A stretch of DNA of 13,871 nt, taken from RGIG464 sp045643185 (GTDB taxonomy: Bacteria; Myxococcota_A; Bradymonadia; UBA4248). Position numbers and translations under genes: made by a program. Position 1 is the first letter of the stretch, and the number at the start of each line of letters is the position of its first letter. This document shows, piece after piece, positions 1 to 7,900 of the stretch. A model generated the notes under the pieces. It searched no databases and was not told the DNA's origin. It saw only the letters and a list, made by a program, of their open reading frames with translations. The stretch is from positions 1 to 13,871 of the forward strand of contig JAZUKH010000187.1 of NCBI GenBank assembly GCA_045643185.1, given 5' to 3'.

Positions 1-36
1 AAGACGGGCACGGTTGATATGGCCTTTCTTATTTTT

Positions 37-61
37 GCTCGCGCGCCAAAAGCGCGCGGGC
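37..61 (+). other. GC-rich hairpin upstream of the first gene
   Basis: Positions 40-46 (CGCGCGC) and 52-58 (GCGCGCG) are perfect inverted repeats around a CAAAA loop. The stem extends outward through a G-U pair and two G-C pairs to 37 and 61. The T-run lies before the hairpin (32-36), not after it, and the other strand would read A-rich sequence, so it does not fit a normal intrinsic terminator on either strand. It may be a leader structure of the first gene or the remains of an upstream terminator; the window edge prevents a decision. Confidence 0.5.
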
Positions 62-97
62 AGCTCGGCTAAGTTGTAACCCAAACTGTGGAGAAAT

Positions 98-2140
98 ATG
101 TTGAGAAGAATCGATCTAAAAGTTTTTTGTGTGCTCGCGGCCCTTTTCGGACTTTGTGCGTGTTCCGAAGATGACACGTGCAAACCAATGTGTGACGGAC
201 GCGTTTGCGGTGACGACGGGTGCGGCGGTACGTGCGGCGAGTGCAGCACTGGATATTCATGTAGTAATAGTGGCAAATGTGATTACATGACGCCGCCCTG
301 CATGCCCAACTGTACTGGCAAAAACTGCGGCGACGACGGGTGCGGCGGCTCCTGCGGTGCATGCACCGACCCGCAGACCTGCAGCGACAAAGGCACGTGC
401 GAAACGACTCAGTCCGATCCTCCTCACCAAGACCCGCCCGCATGCGTCCCGACTTGCGGTAAACACGAGTGCGGCGACAACGGGTGCAACGGATCATGCG
501 GTGAATGCCAGTCCGGATACGAGTGCAAATACGGATACTGCGAAGAGATCATCCACTGCACGCCCGACTGCACCAACCAAACTTGCGGCGACGACGGGTG
601 CGGCGGCTCATGCGGCGCATGCGGCAACAACGAAGTTTGTGCCAGCGGCGCTTGCTGCAAACCCGATTGCAACGGAAAAACTTGTGGCGACGACGGTTGT
701 GGCGGCATCTGCGGTGAATGCACCGGTGCCGATCGATGCAACGAAGCTGGTGCCTGCGAACCATGGGTCGTCTCCGGTACGGTCTATTACGAAAAACAGA
801 ACTTCACGATCTCAGACACCACGCACGAAGCCAAAGCCGGCTCCGTCGAAACGTTGCCCGCCAACGACGTCCCCGTGTTCATCACCGACAAAAACGCCAA
901 AAGAGTCAAGGGCTACGCCTTCACCGATGAAAACGGCAAATACGCCATTACGGCAACCGAACCCTTACTGTCCACAGACCAGCTCAGCATCATCCCAGCC
1001 TGGATCGACAAGGGCATTCCCCGCATCATCATGCAGCGCTCAGCCGCGACCTACCCGCTCCCGGTCTGGAATTTCTCGGGCACGCTCTCCAATCTCTCAA
1101 CCGACGGGGCACTCACACAACTCAAAGACGCCACGCTCACCGTCGATAAGGGCAGCGGCGTTTTCAATATTCTCAACACGATCCGCACGGCGCACAAGCA
1201 CCTGCTCGACATGAATGTCATTGAAACGCTCGACGACCTCGACCCGATCGCCGTCGCCTGGGCGCCCGATATGTACTGGACATGCGGTTCCTGCTACTTC
1301 ACCAACAACGCTAACCAGGTCACGTCCGTTCAACTCGAACTCTCGAACGTCGTTTTTCCAGCTTTCTTTGCCATCGACGGCATGAACGTCAACCAGACCG
1401 CATGGAACACGCACTCGATCCTGCACGACTTTGGCCATTTCTTCCTCACCACGCGACGCTCGTCCGAAATTTCCGTGCTCCACAATGTCTACGAAGCGCT
1501 GGCGCCAAATCTGGCCTGGGTCGAAGGCTGGGCCGAGTTCTACGCACTCGTCGAAGAAAGCTACCAAGCCAGTCAAATGCTCACCACGGCTTGGAATCAA
1601 ACGGGCTACGACCTCAACACCATCCGAACATGGGTCGACTACACCAACTTGGAACAGGGCGTCGATGCCTCATTCTACGAAAAATACACCGACCCGGCGA
1701 CGAATGAACCCAAAACTCGTCACATCGTAGGCTATGTGCCCGTCCTCATGCCTTCAAAAGACGCGAGCGACGGCATCAAACAAAAACTCTCGTCAGCCTG
1801 GGTCACATGGTTCCTTCTCTCGATCTGGAACGGCAGCGACTACGACCAAAATGGCGCATTGACCAGCGATTTCAAACTCAGTTTCCAGAAGTTGATGAAC
1901 AACGTGCTCTCGTCACCGCGCTACGTGTCGATCCAGGACTACAATTACGCCAACGACGACCTAAAGGCCACACGCACCGCGTACGGCGTCGACCTCGTCG
2001 ACTTCATCGACGCGCTCATCTGCACTGAATCCGTCGAAAAAGACAAACTCCTCAGCTTCATTTCAACCCAGACGGGCTTCCCATACGACAACAGCCCCGT
2101 CTGCATTCCCAAAGACGCCAAAGAAGCATCCGCTGACTAA
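98..2140 (+). CDS. Cys-rich lipoprotein with gluzincin-like metallopeptidase domain (HDFGH variant)
   Basis: 680 residues. The N-terminus is a lipoprotein signal peptide with lipobox L-C-A-C, modified Cys22 and mature start CSEDD. Residues 28-208 hold five CxPxC...CGDDGCGGxCGxC modules, probably a disulphide-rich stalk. From about 223 there is a beta domain with a TDENGKY turn like carboxypeptidase-regulatory domains. The C-terminal half carries W-TCGSC-Y (Cys396, Cys399), the zinc-site-like HDFGH (443-447) and EGWAEF (Glu476, possible third ligand). A block conserved with the next gene runs from GVDLVDFIDA (630) to SPVC (669). In HExxH peptidases the Glu is the catalytic base; here it is Asp, so activity may be weak or lost. 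The start is supported by GTGGAG at 88-93, although its spacing of 4 nt is short. It is followed 35 bp later by its paralogue, probably in one operon. The protease assignment is by motif only. Confidence 0.85.
   Translation: MLRRIDLKVFCVLAALFGLCACSEDDTCKPMCDGRVCGDDGCGGTCGECSTGYSCSNSGKCDYMTPPCMPNCTGKNCGDDGCGGSCGACTDPQTCSDKGTCETTQSDPPHQDPPACVPTCGKHECGDNGCNGSCGECQSGYECKYGYCEEIIHCTPDCTNQTCGDDGCGGSCGACGNNEVCASGACCKPDCNGKTCGDDGCGGICGECTGADRCNEAGACEPWVVSGTVYYEKQNFTISDTTHEAKAGSVETLPANDVPVFITDKNAKRVKGYAFTDENGKYAITATEPLLSTDQLSIIPAWIDKGIPRIIMQRSAATYPLPVWNFSGTLSNLSTDGALTQLKDATLTVDKGSGVFNILNTIRTAHKHLLDMNVIETLDDLDPIAVAWAPDMYWTCGSCYFTNNANQVTSVQLELSNVVFPAFFAIDGMNVNQTAWNTHSILHDFGHFFLTTRRSSEISVLHNVYEALAPNLAWVEGWAEFYALVEESYQASQMLTTAWNQTGYDLNTIRTWVDYTNLEQGVDASFYEKYTDPATNEPKTRHIVGYVPVLMPSKDASDGIKQKLSSAWVTWFLLSIWNGSDYDQNGALTSDFKLSFQKLMNNVLSSPRYVSIQDYNYANDDLKATRTAYGVDLVDFIDALICTESVEKDKLLSFISTQTGFPYDNSPVCIPKDAKEASAD
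179..721 (+). repeat. Five CGDDGCGGxCGxC modules inside the first gene
   Basis: Five 66-bp units begin at 179, 299, 443, 557 and 656. Each encodes 22 residues of the form CxPxCx4CGDDGCGGxCGxC and is followed by a variable Cys-containing spacer. Units 2 and 4 are nearly identical at the DNA level over their cores. Unit 3 is the most diverged (CGDNGCNGSCGEC). Unit starts are 120, 144, 114 and 99 bp apart, so copies do not lie on a strict period. This module is common in surface proteins of myxobacteria and relatives; its binding role is not known to me. Confidence 0.9.
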
Positions 2141-2175
2141 ACCCCATATCCAGCAAACGCATAAAGGCTGAAGCC

Positions 2176-3765
2176 ATGTCGAAATTGAAATACGCGACCC
2201 TCGTCGCTGCGCTGCTTTTAGTCACGGCGTGTTCCGATGACGATCCAGAACCTGAAGCCTGCGTGCCGCAATGCAACGGGCGCACCTGCGGCCCCGACGG
2301 TTGTGGCAGCATCTGCGGTGAGTGCATGACCAACTCGGTGTGCATCGTCGGAAAATGCGAAATCAAAACACCCGAAAATGCCTGCATTGACCGAGTTTGC
2401 GGCAGCAACGGCTTTGGTGGCACTTGCGGCGCATGCCGCGATGACCAAACTTGCAACGAGGCAACGGGGCAGTGCATGGACTGGTCGATCTCGGGAAAGA
2501 TCTTTTATGAACAACAAACCATTACGGTGAAAGAAGAAGACGCCAATATCCCAAAATTTGGCGACGTCATCGAAACGCCGGCAACCGACCTCCCTGTGGC
2601 CCTCTATGACAGCACGGGCTCGGTCAAACTCGGTGAAGGCATCGTCGACAAGGACGGCGCATTCAGCTTTGCGACCTCACGTCTACCGATCGCGACCGAC
2701 AAGCTGTTCATTCTGCCCGTCTGGTTCGTCGAAAACGACTTCAAAATGGCCCTGCTCGTCGGCGCAAAGTCGCGCCCATACAGCGTTTGGTCGTGGAACA
2801 TTCCACTTCAATACTACACGACGCCCGACGAACCAGGAAAAATGCAAGACGTCGTCGTGGGCATCGACCAGGGCTCGGGCGGCATCTACCTCTACCAACA
2901 AATCAAAAAGGCCTTTGAAGACCTCGTTTCGACCAACTACACGACGAGTCTGCCCGACCTGCCGACCTTTGCCGTCGTCTGGAACCCAGGCAAAACGTGG
3001 AATTGCGGCACGTGTTATGTCGACGACGTCCAGCTCCAAGTGGCTTCTAAAGACGGAAAATACACGGCCAAACACGCCCTCGAAGTCGATGGCAATCCAA
3101 AGAGCGAATCAGCCTGGGGCGCTCCAACACTCTTGCACGAGTTTGGTCACTACATTCTGTTCGCCCATCGCGACGACACCCCGGGCGGCGCACACACCAT
3201 CGGTGGCGTTTCCGAACCCACACTCGCCTGGTCCGAAGGCTTCGCAACGTTCTACTCGCTGCTCGTCCAAAGCCGAAACGCCAAGCACCCCGTGATGGAC
3301 TACTGGCGACTGCTCGAAAACGGAAGTTATTGGCTCGATTACAACAAGTTCATCGGCCACGTCAAAACCTCAAGCATCGGAACCATGACCGTCGCTCAAC
3401 CAGAACGAAGCAGCACAAGCGGCATGATGCAAAAACTCAGTGAAGCATGGATCACCGCGTTCCTCTACGACGTCTGGGACGGCGACGACAGCCCAAACCA
3501 AGACGGCGACGATCACGACAACATCGCCATCGGAACCAACGGCGTCTGGCAGATCATCTCGTCACCGCGATACGAAAACGAAGATCAATACGCGGTTTCA
3601 AAACAAAATCCGTCAACACGACGACACCCGGAAGGCGTCGACCTCGTCGATTTTATAGACGCTGTCTCGTGTTTGAAACTCGTTGATCAGACAGACTTCT
3701 TTAAGTGGATCGACGAGCAGACCACTTTCCCGTACGACAAATCACCCGTCTGCGAAAAAATTTGA
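2176..3765 (+). CDS. Cys-rich lipoprotein with gluzincin-like metallopeptidase domain (HEFGH)
   Basis: 529 residues, a tandem paralogue of the gene before it. The signal peptide ends in V-T-A-C with Cys19 and mature start CSDDD. It has only two Cys modules. The first (29-50) is complete; the second (from 70) is shortened and has Phe where the central Cys should be (CGSNGFGG). A beta domain with a VDKDGAF turn follows. The catalytic-type part has W-NCGTC-Y (Cys277, Cys280), the canonical zinc motif HEFGH (321-325) and EGFATF with Glu354, 29 residues after the second His, exactly as in the paralogue. The C-terminal block from GVDLVDFIDA (487) to SPVC (526) also has identical spacing to the paralogue. 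A weak AAAGG lies 8 nt upstream of the ATG. Likely an outer-membrane or surface zinc protease of a family I cannot name; no substrate can be inferred. Confidence 0.87.
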   Translation: MSKLKYATLVAALLLVTACSDDDPEPEACVPQCNGRTCGPDGCGSICGECMTNSVCIVGKCEIKTPENACIDRVCGSNGFGGTCGACRDDQTCNEATGQCMDWSISGKIFYEQQTITVKEEDANIPKFGDVIETPATDLPVALYDSTGSVKLGEGIVDKDGAFSFATSRLPIATDKLFILPVWFVENDFKMALLVGAKSRPYSVWSWNIPLQYYTTPDEPGKMQDVVVGIDQGSGGIYLYQQIKKAFEDLVSTNYTTSLPDLPTFAVVWNPGKTWNCGTCYVDDVQLQVASKDGKYTAKHALEVDGNPKSESAWGAPTLLHEFGHYILFAHRDDTPGGAHTIGGVSEPTLAWSEGFATFYSLLVQSRNAKHPVMDYWRLLENGSYWLDYNKFIGHVKTSSIGTMTVAQPERSSTSGMMQKLSEAWITAFLYDVWDGDDSPNQDGDDHDNIAIGTNGVWQIISSPRYENEDQYAVSKQNPSTRRHPEGVDLVDFIDAVSCLKLVDQTDFFKWIDEQTTFPYDKSPVCEKI

Positions 3766-3806
3766 ATAATGGCCTAAGGCTTGCCGTTTACCTCCCCGTA
3801 ACACCA

Positions 3807-3832
3807 GTCGTGGCACACTGACGTGCCACGAC
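3807..3832 (+). promoter_or_regulatory. Perfect 10-bp inverted repeat upstream of the LolA-like gene
   Basis: GTCGTGGCAC (3807-3816) and GTGCCACGAC (3823-3832) are exact reverse complements around a 6-nt loop (ACTGAC). No T-run follows, so this is not a standard intrinsic terminator. It ends 12 nt before the GAGGAG ribosome site of the next gene (3845-3850). It could be an operator dyad, a stable leader hairpin or a processing site separating the protease pair from the LolA-like gene. Confidence 0.6.
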
Positions 3833-3857
3833 ACTAACTCTTATGAGGAGATAAAAC

Positions 3858-4697
3858 ATGAATTTCAATAAGTTTGGGTTTGTTTTTGCCGGTTTGATGA
3901 TGTTTGCCCCGATGGCAGCCGTGACGCTCGATGCAGAACCGGCTGTTGCAGCCCCCGCCGCCGGCGCCAACGCTGACGCCTATATCAAAGACGCCAACGA
4001 CATTGCGGGTGCTACCCGTATGCTCGAACAGGTCGATAAAAACCACAGCCCGTTCACCGATCAGACCATCGAAACCAAAATGATCCTCAACGGCGGTGTT
4101 CACCACGACGTCGTTTACAGCTTCACTACCTACACCAAAGGCTCCGATCGTCGTTCTGTCCGCTTCCACGAACCCGCTGAAATGCGCGGCATGGGCGTCG
4201 TGATGAAAGGCCGTGACGAAGTTTATGCTCGTCTCCCGGGCTCCGAAAAAGCTCGCCGCGTCGGTACACACTCCAAACGTCAGTCATTCTACGGCTCTGA
4301 CTGGGCTATGGACGATATGGGCATGGTCAACATGGCGATGGACTACGATATCGTCAAGATTATCGACCTCAAGGCCGATAACAACACCCACGTCGCTCTC
4401 GAACTCAAAATTAAACCCACGACCGACCTGCCCTATCCGAAACTCATCATCAAAATCGACAAAAAACGTCTGCTCATGGACTACATCGAATACTTCAACG
4501 AATCCGGCAAGTCCCTTAAAACGCAGTATCGTGACACGCTCAAAGACCTGGGCAACGGCTACGAACTCTACACCCACATCACGGTCATTAACTCCGACAC
4601 CAAACACAAGACCGAAAATATCGTCGAGAGCGAAAAGATCAATCAGAACATCCCGGATACCACGTTCCAGCAGCGTTGGTTGACCCGCTCCATCTAA
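3858..4697 (+). CDS. LolA-like outer membrane lipoprotein-sorting protein (PF17131-type)
   Basis: 279 residues. A Sec signal peptide without lipobox (hydrophobic to about residue 22, likely cleavage near AVA-AP around 30) predicts a periplasmic protein. Residues 102-152 hold the family signature: RFHEPAEMRGMG, then a VYARLPGSEKARRV strand, then QSFYGSDW (GSDW 146-149) and DDM. This matches the LolA-like family annotated as outer membrane lipoprotein-sorting protein, which shares the fold of the periplasmic chaperone LolA. Family members elsewhere often sit beside RND-type exporters; none is visible here. Instead its neighbours are lipoproteins, suggesting but not proving a role in their delivery. 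The strong GAGGAG site with 7-nt spacing, frequent CGT Arg codons and the strong terminator after it suggest high expression as its own unit. It is not the canonical LolA of the main Lol pathway. Confidence 0.88.
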   Translation: MNFNKFGFVFAGLMMFAPMAAVTLDAEPAVAAPAAGANADAYIKDANDIAGATRMLEQVDKNHSPFTDQTIETKMILNGGVHHDVVYSFTTYTKGSDRRSVRFHEPAEMRGMGVVMKGRDEVYARLPGSEKARRVGTHSKRQSFYGSDWAMDDMGMVNMAMDYDIVKIIDLKADNNTHVALELKIKPTTDLPYPKLIIKIDKKRLLMDYIEYFNESGKSLKTQYRDTLKDLGNGYELYTHITVINSDTKHKTENIVESEKINQNIPDTTFQQRWLTRSI

Positions 4698-4698
4698 T

Positions 4699-4718
4699 CG
4701 AAATTTAATTTCGTTTTT
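4699..4718 (+). terminator. Weak AT-rich hairpin with T-run; also a candidate regulator site
   Basis: CGAAAT (4699-4704) and ATTTCG (4708-4713) form a 6-bp inverted repeat, followed by five T (4714-4718), immediately after the LolA-like stop codon. It could act as a weak first terminator. The same palindrome lies about 115-120 bp upstream of the -12 element of the sigma-54-type promoter, which is also where activator sites commonly lie. The sequence does not decide between these. Confidence 0.4.
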
Positions 4719-4742
4719 GTATAAATATTAAACTTCTTTTTG

Positions 4743-4773
4743 AATAAAACGCGGCCAAAAGCCGCGTTTTATT
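4743..4773 (+). terminator. Strong intrinsic terminator after the LolA-like gene
   Basis: AATAAAACGCGGC (4743-4755) and GCCGCGTTTTATT (4761-4773) are perfect 13-bp arms around a CAAAA loop. The GC-rich core is flanked by A-rich and T-rich sides, giving a U-rich tail on both strands, so it can work in both directions. It separates the upstream genes from the giant lipoprotein gene. Confidence 0.88.
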
Positions 4774-4806
4774 GTTTATATTTATCAATCATTTACTAAA
4801 TTATTT

Positions 4807-4823
4807 TTGGCACGTTGATTGCT
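4807..4823 (+). promoter_or_regulatory. Near-perfect sigma-54 (-24/-12) promoter for the giant lipoprotein gene
   Basis: TTGGCACG (4807-4814), four bases, then TTGCT (4819-4823) match the RpoN consensus YTGGCACG-N4-TTGCW at every specified base. The GG at 4809 and the GC at 4821 are 12 bp apart as required. The predicted transcript start is near 4833, giving a leader of about 158 nt before the ATG at 4991. Transcription from such promoters needs an AAA+ activator protein; no activator gene is in the window. Confidence 0.8.
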
Positions 4824-4901
4824 AAACTTTCCCTCTCACGAAATTCGCAAAAACGCGTCATACAACGGATTTCACGTTTCTAACAAACTGTATTTTTTCC
4901 C

Positions 4902-4927
4902 AAACTTCGACTAAAATGTCGAAGTTT
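4902..4927 (+). promoter_or_regulatory. Perfect 10-bp inverted repeat in the leader of the giant gene
   Basis: AAACTTCGAC (4902-4911) and GTCGAAGTTT (4918-4927) are exact inverted repeats around TAAAAT. A third copy of the core, TTCGAC, at 4932-4937 could pair with GTCGAA (4918-4923) instead, so two exclusive hairpins are possible. A further small hairpin, TTGCC/GGCAA, spans 4940-4957. The dyad covers the upstream in-frame ATG at 4916 and argues against that start. It may be an operator or an RNA switch-like leader. Confidence 0.55.
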
Positions 4928-4978
4928 AAATTTCGACTTTTGCCCAACGCAAGGCAATCGTTGTTTAGTAACCTATTT

Positions 4979-4983
4979 GGAGG
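4979..4983 (+). promoter_or_regulatory. Ribosome binding site that fixes the start of the giant gene
   Basis: GGAGG lies 7 nt before the ATG at 4991, an ideal spacing. The frame is open back to an ATG at 4916, but that one has no such site and sits in the leader inverted repeat. Only the 4991 start places a basic, hydrophobic, lipobox-ending signal peptide at the N-terminus. Confidence 0.85.
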
Positions 4984-4990
4984 ATTTTTT

Positions 4991-7900
4991 ATGCGAAAAG
5001 CTCGTTTTGTGTGTGCACTTTCTGCGTTAGCCGCCATGGCGGCCAGTTGTTCTTACGATAGTGTTGAAGAAGCGGAGATTCGTGCCGAATACGAAGCGAA
5101 AATTGCCGCGTTGCAAGCAATGTATGGTTGCTCGCTCGACTCGGACTGTGCCGATGGCACGTTCTGTTTCCACAATAAATGCGTCATTGAATGTAATACT
5201 GACTTACCGTGTACTGGCAGCTTTGTTTGCGATGAAAAACGCGGTCGTTGCGTCGACAGAAGCTTCGCGTTAAGCCGACGCCGTTCCACCGAAAACGCCA
5301 TCAATCAAAATGAAGAAGATTTGTTGGCTGCTCAAAACGGCAGCGCCATTTCGTCCGTCATTGGCCAGAACGACAGCAAGGGCAACCTGATCGAAAGCTT
5401 CTCACTCTATGAAAGCGTGGCTCCGGTCGTTGCCGTGTCGAAGGGCGAAAAGACCATTAAGGTCAGCTTCGTCGCCAACAAAGACCTGGGCACCGTCAAC
5501 TACGCCGTCTTCAACACCACGAGCGAAACCGCCGCACCGCTCGAAATCGCCAAGATGAGCGAACTCAAGATCAATCTCGACGGCACCGAAAAGACGGCCT
5601 ACAAATACGAAATGGAAATCCTGCCGGAGCTCTCCAACCTCGACGAAAATGCCAAGGCCGAAGACATCCTCATCGAATCAAGCGCAGGCACGTTTGAACT
5701 CTCACTAGTCCCACTTCCTGAAATGAACGGAACTTTTTCTGGCTATGTTCACCCCCAGAAAGTTCTTTCGGGCATAGAGTTGCCGATCCGTATGGCCATC
5801 GTGACCGAACCGACCAATCCCAAATCAATCGACGAGATCACCAAAGCCTGGATTTATCTCCCCAGTGCAGGCACGGATCTCTTTGCGCCTGAAAACGTCG
5901 AAATTGGTGCCGACAAAAAGCCCGTCGAACACTGGTCGAAACTCGAAATGAGCAAGGATAATGCAACGAACTGCACAAGTGGCAAGAACTGCCTCTATGC
6001 CGCCTTCTCAACCAACAACTACGTCGCACCAGGCAGCAAAATCATTACGGCTCAACACCACATCAATCGTAGCCTCCGCATCGAACTCTCGGATTACGAC
6101 CCGAGTGTGTTGACATTCTCGGGGGGTATCAAAGACACGATCGCCGGCTTCTATCGCAAGAACGAAATCAACGAATCTGGCGAAGTTCAACGTACCTGGA
6201 ACAAAGCTGAAATGACCGGTAGCTTTACCATCTCACGCATCGACGCTTTTGACCCCGAAAAAGTCACGGTCAACGATCACGTCAAGGCAAATGAAACGCT
6301 TCGCGACACCACGGAAGCCCCGCTCGATGTCTGCGCCCAAGTCGGTGATTTCGACCCCATCAACACACTCTTCGGCTATATTCCGAGCGAATCACCTGAA
6401 AAATGCGCTGAAAAGTCCGATGACTGTACGGCAGAAAAGCTCGCAGCCTGCGACGTGCCTGAGGGCGGCGACGAAGTCAAGCCTGAATATTGCAATGACG
6501 AGTATTTGGCCAAATGCACAACAGAAGTCATCGCATGTCATGACCGTGTCAATAATTACAAGGAATACGCGAACGCATGCAAAAGCAACGCAGGCGTCGA
6601 GGCTTTCAAAAACATGGCCGACGAAGACATCAAAGCCTTCTGCGTCAAAGAAGCCGCCAAAGGTCTGTTGGCAGATAACTCACGTCTCTCGACGATCCTG
6701 ACCAAAGTCCTTGAAACTGGCACGGCCAACGAAGGCGAAGGCGCTGGCATCAACGTCGACCAGGCCTGCGTCGCGGGTGGCCAAATCAATAACTTCGCTG
6801 ACTTCACCGAAGCCTGCTCCAAAGACTCGTGTAAGCTCTGCCAGGAACGTCCCGAATACGCCTGCGCGGCTGACCTCGTCGCGCGCCTCTACCTCGCCGA
6901 TGGCGACTCCGACGACGAAAAAGCCGACCTCATGAACACCTGGCTCACCCTCATTCGCGAATCCTACCTCGGCCAGGAATACAACGCCTGGAGCCAGGAC
7001 ACCGAAATTCGCGAAAAATGGCTCGTCGGCGCCACCTACGACGGCTCTTTCGCCTCAAGCCTCATGGATGACTTCAACAACGGCCTGCTCGCCGACTACA
7101 AAAAACTCGTCCTCGACATTCAGCACGGCGTCATGGCCAAACAGCTCAACCAGACTTCGATCGAAATGCTCGCCCAGACCATCGAATCCGGCAATCAGGA
7201 ACAGGTCGACGCCATCAACTCGATGCGCAACAGCGTCCTCACCGAACTCGCCCAGACCTGGGAAACCGTCGGCGAAGACCTCGCAACCAACCTGAAACGC
7301 CACGATGTTTTGTCCCAGAGCGACATGGCTCGCGTCACCGCCGCTGGCGAAATGCGCCCCTACCTCTTCGACCTCTACTTCGCCGGCCTCATGGAATCGA
7401 CGATCAACCTCGCCTCCGACATGGGCTCGCTTAACGCCTCCTACGGCTCGCAGCTCACGTCCATCATATCCAACCTTGACGCGCTCGACCGCTCGTTCGA
7501 ATCCCGCGTCTTCATGCGCGATGGCGAAGTGTTGCGCAACACCGACATGACCGCCGACACTATACTCAAACTCCTCGAAAACAAGGCAAAACGCGCCGAC
7601 ACCCTCGTTAAAGAGGCTGATGCCAAACGTCAAAGCGTCCTAAACGGTCATCAGGAAAAACTCCTCCAAAACATGGCCATGAAGGACAACTACCTCACCA
7701 CACTCGAAAATCTCCAGACTCAAATCATCAATCTCTGCGGTTATCCGAACGACTGCGTTACGAAAGAAGCCTCTGACGAAAAGTGTAAGTCACTTACAGA
7801 AAATCTCCGTTGTGGTTTCAGCCTACCTCACGATACCGAAGACTATGGCTACCTCGCTTCTTCAAAGCCAACAACAGCCAAAGTCAACTCGATCGGTCTC

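Noticed and set aside
3..24. GGCACG followed by GTTGATATGGC, resembling the sigma-54 promoter at 4807
   Set aside because: The GG to GC distance is 15, not 12 bp, and the -12 TTGC is missing.
1..72. Open frame 1 from the window edge to TAA at 70-72, possible end of an upstream gene
   Set aside because: Only 23 codons, and it runs through a GC-rich hairpin; a second frame is also open here, so there is no support for coding.
179..721. CRISPR-like array from the regular repeats in the first gene
   Set aside because: Repeats are coding, 66 bp, with irregular spacing and in-frame Cys patterns; no spacers or cas genes are present.
357..1214. 285-codon + strand open frame in another register inside the first gene
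   Set aside because: Its Thr/Ala/Arg/Pro-rich, low-complexity translation is typical of an out-of-frame shadow of the real Cys-module gene.
3811..3828. TGGCAC in the dyad upstream of the LolA-like gene as a sigma-54 -24 box
   Set aside because: No TTGC at the proper distance; the similarity is explained by the inverted repeat.
4916..4990. Start of the giant gene at the upstream ATG 4916
   Set aside because: It has no ribosome site, lies in an inverted repeat and buries the lipoprotein signal peptide 25 residues inside.
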